A stretch of DNA of 64,000 nucleotides from JAQVIJ01 sp041287365 (GCA_041287365.1 JBEULL010000004.1:124001-188000); one strand, 5' to 3'; numbered from the stretch's first letter, positions 53,994 to 63,553 are shown. Translations and numbers: made by a program. The notes: a model not told the origin generated them from the sequence alone.

Positions 53994-55886
53994 CTAGTGC
54001 AGTCCATGTTTTTTGAGATAAATGCGAATGGCGGTGATGGCCGCCGGTGTCACGCCGGATATACGGGACGCCCTGCCCAGGCTGTCGGGCTTCTGATTGG
54101 TGAGTTTTTGGCGTATTTCGCTGGAAAGTCCTGGTATCTCGGCATAATTCAGGTCGGTAGGGAGGGTGAGGTGTTCCCATCTGCGAAATGCCTCGGCTTC
54201 CTCCATCTGCCTTTTGACATAACCTGCGTATTTGACCTCTATCTCCAGTTGAGCCAGGATATCGGCGCCCATGTCTTTCAATGCAGCAGCATGGTCGGAT
54301 TTGGATGACAGCAATTCCAGAACCTCGGTTATACCGATTTCAGGCCGCCTGAGCAGGTCTTCCAGTCTTATTGCCTGAGATACGGCAGGGCTTCCTTTTG
54401 TCTCCAACCATGGATTTATCTCGCGGGGTGTGAGATGCAGCTCTTGCAGTATAGCCCGTGCAAACTCGCATCGATTGCGTTTTTTTTCAAAGACGGACCA
54501 TGCCTCATGGGACAGCAGGCCTATGGTCCTTCCTATTGTTGCGAGCCGCTGATCAGCATTGTCTTCCCGCAGCAGCAGTCGGTATTCAGCACGGGACGTG
54601 AACATGCGATAGGGTTCTTTGGTGCCCTTGGTGACCAGGTCATCGATGAGTACACCTATATATGCCTGAGAGCGGTCAAGGATGACCGGTGGTTTCCCTT
54701 GTACGAGCCCTGCAGCATTGATGCCCGCCATCAGCCCCTGAGCGGCTGCCTCTTCGTAGCCGGATGTGCCGTTTATCTGGCCGGCAAAAAAAAGGCCGTG
54801 CACCAGGTGGGTTTCAAGGGTCGGTTTAAGCTGTAGTGGATTGGAATAGTCATATTCTATGGCATAGCCTGGTTTCATTATTTCAGCCTGCTCCAATCCT
54901 TCTATGCTGCGCACCATTTGCCATTGCACATCGATGGGCAGGCTGGTGGGAATGCCATTGGGATATATCTCCACAGTGTCCAGCCCTTCCGGCTCCAAAA
55001 ATACCTGATGCCGTTCCCGTTCCGGAAAACGAAAGACCTTGTCCTCGATGGAGGGGCAATATCTGGCCCCTATGCCTTCTATGATGCCAGCAAACATGGG
55101 AGACCTGTCCAGGTTGGAACGGATGATTTCATGGGTTCTGGCATTGGTATAGGTGATATAGCAAGGCCGTTGGGGCAGTTCAATGGAGCTAGTGGAGAAT
55201 GAAAAGGTAGGAGATGGGTCGTCGCCTGATTGTATCTCCAATCTGTCAAAGCGAATGGATCGGGCATTTAATCGAGGAGTGGTTCCTGTTTTGAGCCGAC
55301 CGATTTCAAATCCCAAGTCCTTCAAAGACCTGGCAAGACGGTTGGAGGGTGGGTCTCCCATACGGCCTGCTGGAAATCGCTCGAGGCCTATGTGAATCAG
55401 GCCGTTTAGAAAGGTACCTGTGGTTACTATCACTGTCTTTCCATAGATCTCTTCGTGAATAGTGGTTTCCACGCCTTGCACTCTGTTGTCTTTTACCAAA
55501 ATTCTGCCTGCCATGGCCTGATATAAGTCGAGATTTGGCTGGTTCTCCACCACCGACTTCATGCGAAGGCTGTAGCGCAGCATATCGGTCTGGGCCCGAG
55601 TGGCACGCACGGCAGGGCCTTTGGAGGTGTTGAGCCTGCGAAATTGTATGCCTGTAGCATCGGTGTTTCGGGCCATTTCACCCCCAAGGGCGTCTATTTC
55701 CTTGACCAGATGGCCCTTGGCCAGGCCTCCGATGGCAGGATTGCAGCTCATGGCCCCTATTTTGTTTAGATCGATGGTCAAAATTAGGGTGCTTGCACCG
55801 AGCCTTGCAGCGGCCAGGGCGGCCTCGCAGCCCGCGTGTCCAGCGCCTATCACAATTACATCATATTTTTTGGGGAATATGGACAT
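53994..55886 (-). CDS. mnmG: tRNA uridine-5-carboxymethylaminomethyl modification enzyme MnmG
   Basis: With MnmE it forms cmnm5U at the wobble position of some tRNAs. The 630-residue FAD protein begins with DVIVIGAGHAGCEAALAAARLG, has SCNPAIGGLAKGHLVKEIDALGGEM, the VTTGTFLNGLIHIG segment and the late GYEEAAAQGLMAGINAA motif, then the helical C-terminal MnmE/tRNA-binding domain. Family length is about 620-630. Also named gidA. Confidence 0.97.
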   Translation of the reverse strand: MSIFPKKYDVIVIGAGHAGCEAALAAARLGASTLILTIDLNKIGAMSCNPAIGGLAKGHLVKEIDALGGEMARNTDATGIQFRRLNTSKGPAVRATRAQTDMLRYSLRMKSVVENQPNLDLYQAMAGRILVKDNRVQGVETTIHEEIYGKTVIVTTGTFLNGLIHIGLERFPAGRMGDPPSNRLARSLKDLGFEIGRLKTGTTPRLNARSIRFDRLEIQSGDDPSPTFSFSTSSIELPQRPCYITYTNARTHEIIRSNLDRSPMFAGIIEGIGARYCPSIEDKVFRFPERERHQVFLEPEGLDTVEIYPNGIPTSLPIDVQWQMVRSIEGLEQAEIMKPGYAIEYDYSNPLQLKPTLETHLVHGLFFAGQINGTSGYEEAAAQGLMAGINAAGLVQGKPPVILDRSQAYIGVLIDDLVTKGTKEPYRMFTSRAEYRLLLREDNADQRLATIGRTIGLLSHEAWSVFEKKRNRCEFARAILQELHLTPREINPWLETKGSPAVSQAIRLEDLLRRPEIGITEVLELLSSKSDHAAALKDMGADILAQLEIEVKYAGYVKRQMEEAEAFRRWEHLTLPTDLNYAEIPGLSSEIRQKLTNQKPDSLGRASRISGVTPAAITAIRIYLKKHGLH

Positions 55887-56033
55887 AGATCTCTTGAATG
55901 GGTATTGAAAGTGTGAAATAGTCTAAAAGTATTCTGAAAATCTTGAATATAATCTCATAAAACGGCATCTTAATAGATTTTTTAATTGATGGGAAGCATT
56001 CCGGCTCAAGTGTCTGCGCTTCAGGAGATCAAT

Positions 56034-56877
56034 ATGTCCCATTTGCTTCAACAGATTCAGGCCGCTGTAAAATATGTCGAAAGTCGTCAAAATGCCGATG
56101 GGGGTTTTTGTTTTTATCGCTATGAGGACTGGGGGATAAGCGAATCCAACATTCCGGATACCTTTTATGGCCGTGGCTGCGTTGTCGCTTGCCGGCCATA
56201 CTATCCCTAATAGAGACCTGGTAAGCAGATTTTTGCATGCCCTTGCACCTTCGGACGGTTGTTTCCCTTCAATTACAAGCGGGTGGTGCTTTTTGAATGC
56301 CATGAGGCTGTTGAATGAGCCGTTGGATATTTCGCCCAGGGCATGGCTGTACGATGAAATGCGTGGTCTGGAGGATGCCTTGACGCACGGCAGGCAAATG
56401 GAGTGGTCTGGTGCGCTCAAGGATATGGGCAGGCTTCTGGAACTGTGTAATCTGTATGGAGTTGACTGCAATTTGAATGGATTGAGACAGGTTGTCCTAA
56501 ATCTGCAATGGCCTTCCGGTGGTTATGGATGGCCTGGAGCAAACCTGCTTGACACAGAAGCGATCGTTCGTATTTACGCGTTGCTGCATTGGAAATTACA
56601 GCGTTCTATGTTGAAGTATGCGCATATGTGCGAGAATGAAAATCTCGGTTTCACCCTCGCACCCGAGGCCAGCAATGCCACCCTTGCAGTGTTGAGGGCA
56701 GGATTGCATATCGTACATTTTTTTGGGGAGCGTTTGCGATACGAACGTGTCCTTTTGCGGTATATTCTGACATGTCAGACAGGCAAAGGAGGTTTTGCCC
56801 GTGTGCCAGGCGCCCTTGCCGATATGGAAAACACATACATCGCATTTGAATGTTTACGGTATCTCGGGCAGCTTTAA
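56034..56877 (+). pseudogene. Prenyltransferase/squalene-oxidase repeat protein, one +1 frameshift
   Basis: AGGAG precedes the ATG at 56034. The first frame runs to IPDTFYG and then fails; removing one G from the GG at 56169-56170 gives IPDTFYAVAALSLAG and joins the frame that is open to 56877, for about 280 residues. The alpha-alpha barrel repeats are visible as QNADGGFCFY, QWPSGGYGWPG and QTGKGGFARVPGALADMENTYIAFECL, like protein prenyltransferase beta subunits and hopene cyclases but short. Bacterial members are mostly uncharacterised. Either a recent pseudogene or a sequence error. Confidence 0.7.
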
Positions 56878-56886
56878 CCTCTTGAT

Positions 56887-58053
56887 TTAGCCTGAGCCTT
56901 CAGGGTAGGTGTAATAGGCCATGATCCAACCTTTTCTGCCATTGGGAAGCCGAATGTAATACCAGTCCTGGTAGGTGCCGAGTACTTGCAGCCTTTCGCC
57001 ATACATTGCCTGTTCAACGACAGGGAAATCCTCACTCGGGCCTGACCTTACATTTAACAACTCAGTGTTTACAATGACAAAATCGAACGGAGGGGCGTCC
57101 ATTTCCCATGGAGAAGGCAGGTCGTCCGGTTCTTCTACAACTACGTAACCTCCATATGTGGGGCGATAGTAGATGCCGGCATATGTGTAATATTCCACCC
57201 CTTCCCACATGAAGCTGGTGCAACCGAAAGGCAGTGTGGTTACCACGATACCAGGAGGCGGGACAAACCAAATAAACCCGTCGCGCATCTTTTTATAAAA
57301 GCGGCCTTCGTGATTGAAGTACAGTTGATTTCTTACAAAAACCCTGTTGTGCCCGGCAGGCAGCTCCCTGTAAAAGCTCATGCCGCGAGTCGGATATATC
57401 CTTTCGCCTACAATCGGTCTGTTTGGTGGTCTGTGGAGTGGTGTGCGATCTATTCCGCGGTCATCCCTGATATTTTCATGATACCTGATCTCCCTTCTCT
57501 CCTGAATGTGCCGGTCGCGTGGTTCAAAGGCAGGTTTTATCAGGGTATTGTCGTTTCTATTGGCGTCGAATGGGTTGTTGCTGGAGATATTCGGCCTGTC
57601 GGGTCGATGATCCTTCATATCCCTGTCGGCAATGGATGGCTGTGGCTGGAATGCATTCCTGTCAGGGTGTGGCGTCCTCTCCAGCAGGCCGGGTCTGTTT
57701 CCGCTGAAGTCTTCGCGCGGTTGAGGTTGAGTTACATCGGCAGGCCGGAAATGCCTTTCCTGTTGCACCGGCCTGTTTATCGTCACAGGTGGAACTGGTT
57801 GCTGTTCGATAGCGGGTGAATGAAGGGGTTTGGCGGTTTCAACATTATAAACAGGGGTATTGGTCGAATGCCCTTTGCGAACCATGTCTGTTTTCTGTTC
57901 ATCATCGTCTGTCGGCCCTTTCTCGGAAGAGACGGTATTTTGCCCATGATTTCCCTGAATAACACCTCTGTCCCAGGCATAAAGGACCGGCGTATAAAAA
58001 GACAAGGAAATCAGAATGAATACAATGAGTGAATACCTAAAAATGGTTTTCAT
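56887..58053 (-). CDS. Secreted Pro-rich protein with DUF6515-like and SH3 domains
   Basis: The ATG at 58053 gives a clean signal peptide (MKTIFRYSLIVFILISLSFY, cleavage near LYA-WD); an upstream ATG at 58122 would bury it. Residues about 30-230 are low-complexity, rich in Pro, Arg, Asn, Asp. Then a domain with ELPAGHNRVFVRNQLYFNHEGRFY and PPPGIVVTTLPFGCTSFMWEGVEYYTYAGIYY, typical of DUF6515, and a C-terminal bacterial SH3 domain (LLNVRSGPSEDFPVVEQA, WYYIRLPNGRKGWIM). It is probably periplasmic or outer-membrane associated; role unknown. Confidence 0.8.
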   Translation of the reverse strand: MKTIFRYSLIVFILISLSFYTPVLYAWDRGVIQGNHGQNTVSSEKGPTDDDEQKTDMVRKGHSTNTPVYNVETAKPLHSPAIEQQPVPPVTINRPVQQERHFRPADVTQPQPREDFSGNRPGLLERTPHPDRNAFQPQPSIADRDMKDHRPDRPNISSNNPFDANRNDNTLIKPAFEPRDRHIQERREIRYHENIRDDRGIDRTPLHRPPNRPIVGERIYPTRGMSFYRELPAGHNRVFVRNQLYFNHEGRFYKKMRDGFIWFVPPPGIVVTTLPFGCTSFMWEGVEYYTYAGIYYRPTYGGYVVVEEPDDLPSPWEMDAPPFDFVIVNTELLNVRSGPSEDFPVVEQAMYGERLQVLGTYQDWYYIRLPNGRKGWIMAYYTYPEGSG

Positions 58054-58128
58054 GGTTATATGCCTCAATGCGGTAGCTGCATCATGATATGCCAACCGTA
58101 ACGCGACCAGTATCCTGCGCAATGTGAA

Positions 58129-58866
58129 TTATAATGCGGTTATCTCCAGAGAATCCGAAAAGACCTCTATTCCAAGGTGTTCCGCTGCTTCCATAGCTTT
58201 TTTATCCACCATCGGTGATATTATGATCAAGCGGTTTGCCTTTTTCCCATGTAATTTTTCATAAAAGCGGGCCTTGCGTTCAAAAATATACACATCTGAC
58301 TTGCTCATGGAAGATTTCAGCTCGCATAGAATCAACGTGCCGTTTTTGATGATAACATCCAGTTCCACCTGATCCGGTTTTCCAAAAACAAACCCTGTGT
58401 CATCATATTCGACTACATTCAATATAGTGACGCCAAAGTTTTCTTCCAAAATCCCTGCCAGAGCCTTTCTGAAGGTGTTTTCACTTTGCATGCCCCATCT
58501 GGCGCCCAGCGCTCCGATAGTCCTGTCAATCTTTTTGCTGACAGCCATTATCTCGTCATGGACTTTGTCAAATTCCCTTCTGCTTTCTTCCCACTTTTTA
58601 TTATTTTCTTCCCATTGTTTTTTTAAGGCAGCCCAATTTTCTTTCCATTTTTTATCGTTTTCTTTCCACTTTTTATTATTTTCTTCCCATTTTTTATCGC
58701 TTTCTTCTCTCATTCGCTGAAGTTCAGCCATCATCTGGTCAAATCTGGACTCTGTCACGGGTTTTGGCATAAAATATTCACTGAGCATACGAACGAGTGT
58801 ATTGCGTACCAGTGGGTCGCGTTCTATGGCACGTGTAACCTCGTCAAGCAATAATTCTCGTTCCAT
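58129..58866 (-). CDS. DUF3782-type protein with coiled coil and PD-(D/E)XK nuclease-like domain
   Basis: A 245-residue protein. Residues about 40-100 form a Trp/Lys/Glu heptad coiled coil (repeats of KKWxEN). The C-terminal half has a restriction-endonuclease-like fold: GMQSENTFRKALAGIL, PDQVELDVIIKNGTLILCELKSSMS (candidate D...ExK), RKARFYEKLHGKKANRLIII. Such proteins are common in thermophiles, cyanobacteria and some anaerobes, in many copies, with no proven role. Confidence 0.8.
   Translation of the reverse strand: MERELLLDEVTRAIERDPLVRNTLVRMLSEYFMPKPVTESRFDQMMAELQRMREESDKKWEENNKKWKENDKKWKENWAALKKQWEENNKKWEESRREFDKVHDEIMAVSKKIDRTIGALGARWGMQSENTFRKALAGILEENFGVTILNVVEYDDTGFVFGKPDQVELDVIIKNGTLILCELKSSMSKSDVYIFERKARFYEKLHGKKANRLIIISPMVDKKAMEAAEHLGIEVFSDSLEITAL
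58600..58712. repeat. Tandem 21-base repeats coding the heptad coiled coil
   Basis: Words such as TTTTCTTCCCATTTTTTATCG and TTTTCTTTCCACTTTTTATTA recur with a 21-base period, so each codes one KKWxEN heptad. Repeat number may vary between strains. Confidence 0.6.
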
Positions 58867-59009
58867 TGTGAGCCTCCGTTGTGATATCTTGTCAACTCAT
58901 CGGGTACTGTTGTCGAGCAACCTTTTCTTGACACAAAAACATTTCATCAAGTAGTTTCTGGTGAGTTTATTTTAATCATGGTTATGAATTTAAGCTATAT
59001 AATCTTATC

Positions 59010-60152
59010 ATGAAAAGTGACATAAAAATATTGCACGTGGAGACAGGGCGCAGTCTTTATGGCGGGGCCTTGCAGGTCAAGTATCTGCTGGAGGGGTTGA
59101 CAAGGCATGGAATATCGAACCTGCTGGTCTGTCCTGTGAATGCGGCCATAGCGGGCGCTGTACCTGCTGATGTCATTGTGTATGAAAGGCCCTTTGCCGG
59201 AGAGCTGGACTTTCGGTTGCTGGGCGGTATCATGAAGGTTTTGCGTCAGGAGCGGCCGAATCTCGTGCATGTGCACAGCCGTCGGGGGGCGGATATTCAG
59301 GCAGGTCTTGCGGCGTGGTTCTGCGGCATTCCTGCCATTTTAACGCGCAGAGTGGACAATCCGGAGCCTGCTTTGCTTGGCAAGAAAGGTCGCAGTCTTT
59401 CTGCCCTTGCACGATTCAAATATGGTTTGTATCAGCGCATAGTGGCCATCTCTCATGGTATAGAGCAAGTGCTGCTAAATGAGGGTGTGCCCGCATCGAG
59501 AGTTGTATGTGTGCTCAGCGCTGTGGACACGCAGCTCTATGTGCCTTGCGAAGATGACATGGAAGGGGAGCGGGCATGGTTTTTACATGAGTTTGGTCTG
59601 ACCAGTGAGCAGCTTGCAGTGGGCATGTCGGCGCAGTTCATAGAGCGCAAGGGTCACAGATACCTGGTGGAGGCGGTATCTCTCCTTGTATCCGAGTTTC
59701 CGAATCTCAGATTGCTCCTCTTCGGCAAGGGTGCGCTGGAGGATGAGATCAGACGTCTGGTTCATGTCAGGGGATTGAAGGAATACTTCATTTTTGCGGG
59801 TTTTCGCAGGGATTTGCCTCGTATTTTGCCCCATCTGGCCATTTTGGTGCACCCTGCGCTAATGGAGGGCCTGGGTGTCTCGCTTCTTCAGGCGGCATCC
59901 TGTGCAGTGCCCATAGTAGCCTGCCGTGCCGGCGGAATGCCGGAGGTGGTGCGGCATGAAAAGACCGGTTTGCTTGTGCCTTCTGGTGATGTGCATGAAT
60001 TGGCGCAGGCCATAAGGATTCTGCTGCGCCAGCCGGAAATGCGACTGGCAATGGGTGAGGCAGGCCGCAGGCTGGTGTGCGAGGAATTTTCTATCGAAAG
60101 AATGGTGCAAGGCAATCTGAAGGTATATGAGGATATTTTGAATAGTTTGTAG
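59010..60152 (+). CDS. Family 4 glycosyltransferase
   Basis: A 380-residue GT-B fold enzyme: N-terminal domain with HVETGRSLYGGALQVKYLLEGL and VHVHSRRGADIQAGLAA, linker near the SAVDTQLYVP segment, and C-terminal donor-binding domain with EGLGVSLLQAASCAVPIVACRAGGMPEVV (the EX7E type motif) and GLLVPSGDVHELAQAI. Donor and acceptor unknown; it may work on lipopolysaccharide or on flagellin, as the flagellar genes lie next to it in the opposite direction. TATAAT at 58998-59003 is only six bases before the ATG and there is no ribosome binding site. Confidence 0.9.
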   Translation: MKSDIKILHVETGRSLYGGALQVKYLLEGLTRHGISNLLVCPVNAAIAGAVPADVIVYERPFAGELDFRLLGGIMKVLRQERPNLVHVHSRRGADIQAGLAAWFCGIPAILTRRVDNPEPALLGKKGRSLSALARFKYGLYQRIVAISHGIEQVLLNEGVPASRVVCVLSAVDTQLYVPCEDDMEGERAWFLHEFGLTSEQLAVGMSAQFIERKGHRYLVEAVSLLVSEFPNLRLLLFGKGALEDEIRRLVHVRGLKEYFIFAGFRRDLPRILPHLAILVHPALMEGLGVSLLQAASCAVPIVACRAGGMPEVVRHEKTGLLVPSGDVHELAQAIRILLRQPEMRLAMGEAGRRLVCEEFSIERMVQGNLKVYEDILNSL

Positions 60153-60154
60153 AG

Positions 60155-60172
60155 GCAACCCCATGTGGTTGC
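60155..60172. terminator. Short stem-loop between convergent genes
   Basis: GCAACC and GGTTGC form a 6-bp stem with a 6-base loop in the 28 bases between the GT4 and flaG stops. A T run is lacking. Confidence 0.35.
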
Positions 60173-60180
60173 TCAAATAA

Positions 60181-60585
60181 TCAGGCGGTCACATTCAGCA
60201 GAATGCCTTTCATCAATTCTTTGAAGGCCGTTTTGATGCGCAGCATCTCTTCTGAAGGAATCTGCCTTATGACCTTGTTGGTGTCTTTGTCGATCACATC
60301 CACCACGATTTCGTCGCTTTTGTTGTCCACACGAAAGGATATGCGGGTGTTCAGAAGCTCCATGTCCTTTTGAATGGACATGACTGCCTCTTCCGTCTCC
60401 TTCAGGCCGACTTTGCCCCTGAATTCAGCGACGGCGGTCATGTCTGCCATGTTCTCTGCCTTTTGTGAAACGGTTTTGTCTGTTGGGTGGTGTGGGTTTG
60501 CTGCAGTCGAGTCCCGTTCTGGATTTGCAGGTCTGGCCTGGCTCGCCGTTATATCTGTCTGCATCCTTGCATCGATGGTAAGCAT
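60181..60585 (-). CDS. FlaG-family flagellar protein (second copy)
   Basis: A 134-residue protein with a polar N-terminal half and the conserved FlaG C-terminus: NTRISFRVDNKSDEIVVDVIDKDT and NKVIRQIPSEEMLRIKTAFKELMKGILL. FlaG proteins affect flagellar filament length in several bacteria. Start at ATG 60585, six bases after GGAGAG; an ATG two codons upstream directly abuts that site. Last gene of the flagellar block. Confidence 0.9.
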   Translation of the reverse strand: MLTIDARMQTDITASQARPANPERDSTAANPHHPTDKTVSQKAENMADMTAVAEFRGKVGLKETEEAVMSIQKDMELLNTRISFRVDNKSDEIVVDVIDKDTNKVIRQIPSEEMLRIKTAFKELMKGILLNVTA

Positions 60586-60632
60586 AATCATCTCTCCATT
60601 CTGTCAGGGCGGATAATGATTCGCTCTGACTA

Positions 60633-61160
60633 TCAGGCCTTTTTATCGAGCAATGTCCCTCGCATCAGCTCTTTGAAGGCCATCTTGATCTTCAGAAATT
60701 CCTCTGGCGGAATCTGTCTTATGACCCTGTCGGTTTTTTTGTCTATGACCTGTACCACCATTTCCTTACTCTTTTCATCGAATTTGAATGTAAAGCGCGT
60801 GGTAGGGGTATCAGGCAGTTTCTTTTGCAGGTCTTCAATGTCCTGCTGTGTCAGTTTTTTCTGAGGCTCGGCCCTGTTGTTTTTGAAGGCCGTCGTCTTT
60901 TTCTCTGTAGTGTCGGTTCTGATACGTTCGTTGGCAGTGCTGGCCTGCTGTCCTTTTATGGTGACTTCATCGGGTTTGACGGCGGTTTGGCCGGTTTCAG
61001 TGGTACCTCTTGCCTTGTCGAAGGCCGCAGCTTCCCTTTGTGCGGTCTCTTTTGCCGAAATTTCCTGATTGCCGGCTGTTTTTACCGCTTCTTCCCGTAT
61101 CGTTACAGGCGCCTGGTGAAAGGCGTCGTCTATTTGAGTGGAAGCCGATTGTATCAACAT
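60633..61160 (-). CDS. FlaG-family flagellar protein (first copy)
   Basis: A 175-residue FlaG with a longer polar, Ala/Thr/Glu-rich N-terminal part (about residues 1-110) and the same C-terminal module as its neighbour: TTRFTFKFDEKSKEMVVQVIDKKT and DRVIRQIPPEEFLKIKMAFKELMRGTLL. The two flaG genes are tandem, 47 bases apart, and clearly paralogous in the last 65 residues only. Confidence 0.9.
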   Translation of the reverse strand: MLIQSASTQIDDAFHQAPVTIREEAVKTAGNQEISAKETAQREAAAFDKARGTTETGQTAVKPDEVTIKGQQASTANERIRTDTTEKKTTAFKNNRAEPQKKLTQQDIEDLQKKLPDTPTTRFTFKFDEKSKEMVVQVIDKKTDRVIRQIPPEEFLKIKMAFKELMRGTLLDKKA

Positions 61161-61164
61161 GGTT

Positions 61165-61545
61165 TCAAGTATCCATACTTAAAAATACCTGCTTTTCGCA
61201 GGGTTTGCATGAACTATAGCTCTGAATGGCCTTTTTGCCCTGTTCCAGTTGCCGCATGTGTATGGCGAGCTCATCGCGCTGCTTCTGCAGCATGGTCAGT
61301 ATGTTTTCCTGTTGCTCTATGAGAAACTGCACGCGTTGAGCGTATTCCTGTCTGTGTTCGTCATGCTGATAGGCCTCGAGCAGATTTCTGAGCTGCTGGG
61401 CGGCCTGTGTGTATTGATCCGTCCAGACAGGCAGTTCCGTGATCCATGCAGCATCTGTGCGCATCTTCGCGAGGATATCGTCCTGTAGAGAGACCATGCG
61501 GGCCAACGCCTGCTGCATATCGGAATGTGTAAATGTCTTTTCCAT
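61165..61545 (-). CDS. FliT-like flagellar protein
   Basis: A 126-residue all-helical protein, probably a coiled coil (SLQDDILAKMRTDA, AYQHDEHRQEYAQRVQFLIEQQENILTMLQKQRDELAIHMRQLEQGKKAI). Size, helix content and position right after fliS match FliT-type export chaperones, whose sequences are poorly conserved. The ATG at 61545 is chosen over the frame start at 61623, as it does not overlap fliS and has AAGGT upstream. The C-terminus has an odd Cys pair (SSCKPCEKQ). Confidence 0.65.
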   Translation of the reverse strand: MEKTFTHSDMQQALARMVSLQDDILAKMRTDAAWITELPVWTDQYTQAAQQLRNLLEAYQHDEHRQEYAQRVQFLIEQQENILTMLQKQRDELAIHMRQLEQGKKAIQSYSSCKPCEKQVFLSMDT

Positions 61546-61555
61546 GGCGGCTACC

Positions 61556-62077
61556 TTAAAATTTACACGCAAAGGGTTTGTAGCAGGCCTGTTGCATCGC
61601 AGCCCGGCCGCCCATGTCTGCATTGGTGATTTTCAAGTTTGCGCCGTTTTCGTGTGGGCTGGGGCCTTTCTGTGGATTTCGCTGAGTTGAGAGGCCTGCA
61701 TCGGCTGAGTTCGTTCCAGCCATCACCTGTTCCTTCCAGATGCTTCGAAGTTGAGCCACATATTTGATGGCCAGGTCAAGTGTCCTGGTGTCGTTGGTGA
61801 GATTGACCTTGGGTAGCTCCAGCATCATGGCGCTATAAAGACCCCTCAAGAACTTCGCCTGTTCTGTCTCGCCACGCACTGAGCTGAACAGCTCCGAAAG
61901 TATGTCGATAGCCTTGCTTATCGTCTCTCCGCGGCGCACTATGTCCTTTTCCATCACGGCATCCCGTGCCAGAAACAGGTTTTTGATGCAGGCATCATAC
62001 AGCATCAAAATGAGCTTGTTGGAATCCGTTGTCATGACTTGTGTGCTTTTGTATGCCTTTACAGCCTGTGTGTTCAT
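61556..62077 (-). CDS. fliS: Flagellin export chaperone FliS
   Basis: Binds the flagellin C-terminus and prevents early polymerisation. Family marks: QAVKAYKSTQVMTTDSNKLILMLYDACIKNL, ISKAIDILSELFSSV, and LDLAIKYVAQLRSIWKE. At 173 residues it is about 40 longer than usual, with a polar tail after residue 125. Follows fliD by 28 bases. Confidence 0.93.
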   Translation of the reverse strand: MNTQAVKAYKSTQVMTTDSNKLILMLYDACIKNLFLARDAVMEKDIVRRGETISKAIDILSELFSSVRGETEQAKFLRGLYSAMMLELPKVNLTNDTRTLDLAIKYVAQLRSIWKEQVMAGTNSADAGLSTQRNPQKGPSPHENGANLKITNADMGGRAAMQQACYKPFACKF

Positions 62078-62105
62078 GGTTTTCTCTCGTTTTTTGTTTT
62101 AAAAT

Positions 62106-63485
62106 TTAGTTGGAACTCGACGAGCTTCCTGACAACGACTTGAACTGCGCGGTCAGATAGGTGGAAAGCAATGTCATGGAATTGGTGAATTTGTCGAGCT
62201 CGCTGAATTGTTTGGCCAGAATGTCGTATTTCTTGTCGAGCCTGGCTGTGGTACTGGCAATCTGGGCATCTATTCGAGAGATGCGCTCCTGAGCTGCCGT
62301 TTGCTCGCTGGCCAGTGTGCCTGTGATGGGCCTGGTCATGACGCGCAGCCTGTCGTTTATTGTCTGGGCAAGTCCGTTGATGCCTTTTGAACTGTCGCCT
62401 TCCAGAAACAATCTCACTTCAGCCGGATGGGTGGCTATGGCTTTGTTCAGCGTGGTTTCGTTCAGTGCGATGGTGCCGTCTCTGTTGACCTCCAGCCCCA
62501 GATCATAGAGGGAGGCGATACTCCCGCCTGTCTTGACCTTTGTGCCCAATAGATTGATCAGGTCATAGCCCATTGTCCTCACCGCTCCACTGCCTTGAAG
62601 CAGATTGGGTTTGCCGTCTTTGTCGTATCCTGCCTGACTCTTGATACTGGTGATAACGTTGTTCAGCTTGCTCACCAGGCCCTTTAGGGCGTCTGTCATT
62701 TTGGAGTTGTCTTGCTGAACGGTGATGCCGGCTGTGCCTGTGCCTTTGAGATTGAGAGTGATGCCGTTCAAGATGTCGGTTATGCCGTCGTTGGTCTGGC
62801 GTTGATATGTGACGCCGTCCACATTTATGGATGCATTCAGCGAGGCACCGCCTGCTCCATTTTTTTCTGTGAGTGTATAGCCTGACAACTGGCTGCTTAT
62901 GATTATTCGATTGTTTTCGCCCGTATTGTTGGCGGTCAAAACCAATTTATAGGGTGTGGCCGAGCCGTCGTTCACCAGCTTTGCCGTAACCCCAGGGTTC
63001 CCTGTTTCGTTGTTGATCAGATCTGCAAGGCCCTGAAGCGTGGTATTGTTGGCCACAGTCAAGCTGCGAGTTTTACCGCCCAAGGAATAGGAAAAGGTCT
63101 GATTTGTGCCCGATGTGTTGACTTTTGTGTCGATAGATGCCACAGAAGCCCCTTCCCATGAGCTGGCAGTGGCCAGACGTGTGACCTCGATATTGCGGAA
63201 GCCGATTACAGCCCCATCTGAAACAGAGGCCGTGAGTACCTTTTCGTCGCTGGAGCTGATGCTTCGAGCGATGTAGGTGGAGTCCAGAGCCAATGTCATA
63301 GCACTGGCTTTAGCCTCCATCAGGCCTTGATTCAAGGCATCGAAGGCATTGATCTGGCTTTTTAGGACGGTCTGAGTAGCCTTTAGGGTATCAAGGGGCG
63401 CCTCATCTGCCTTTCGAAGCTGATCCATTATATTTTGCAGCCCCAAGTTGGAACCGAGCCCAAGAGAGCTGATAGTGCCTGCCAT
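62106..63485 (-). CDS. fliD: Flagellar filament cap protein FliD
   Basis: Capping protein (HAP2) that helps flagellin polymerise at the filament tip. The 459-residue product starts ISSLGLGSNLGLQNIMDQLRKADEAPLDTLKATQTVLKSQINAFDAL, has the FliD N domain, FLG_IN motifs (LTANNTGENNRIIISS) and the FliD C domain (TNSMTLLSTYLTAQFKSLSG). The ATG at 63485 follows AGGGGAAG; an ATG 36 bases upstream is in frame but less likely. Confidence 0.95.
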   Translation of the reverse strand: MAGTISSLGLGSNLGLQNIMDQLRKADEAPLDTLKATQTVLKSQINAFDALNQGLMEAKASAMTLALDSTYIARSISSSDEKVLTASVSDGAVIGFRNIEVTRLATASSWEGASVASIDTKVNTSGTNQTFSYSLGGKTRSLTVANNTTLQGLADLINNETGNPGVTAKLVNDGSATPYKLVLTANNTGENNRIIISSQLSGYTLTEKNGAGGASLNASINVDGVTYQRQTNDGITDILNGITLNLKGTGTAGITVQQDNSKMTDALKGLVSKLNNVITSIKSQAGYDKDGKPNLLQGSGAVRTMGYDLINLLGTKVKTGGSIASLYDLGLEVNRDGTIALNETTLNKAIATHPAEVRLFLEGDSSKGINGLAQTINDRLRVMTRPITGTLASEQTAAQERISRIDAQIASTTARLDKKYDILAKQFSELDKFTNSMTLLSTYLTAQFKSLSGSSSSSN

Positions 63486-63553
63486 AATCTTCCCCTTGTT
63501 AGATAACCGGTGCCTTCTCAAAGGGTTTTTATCTCTTCAGAGGCGCCGTGATG

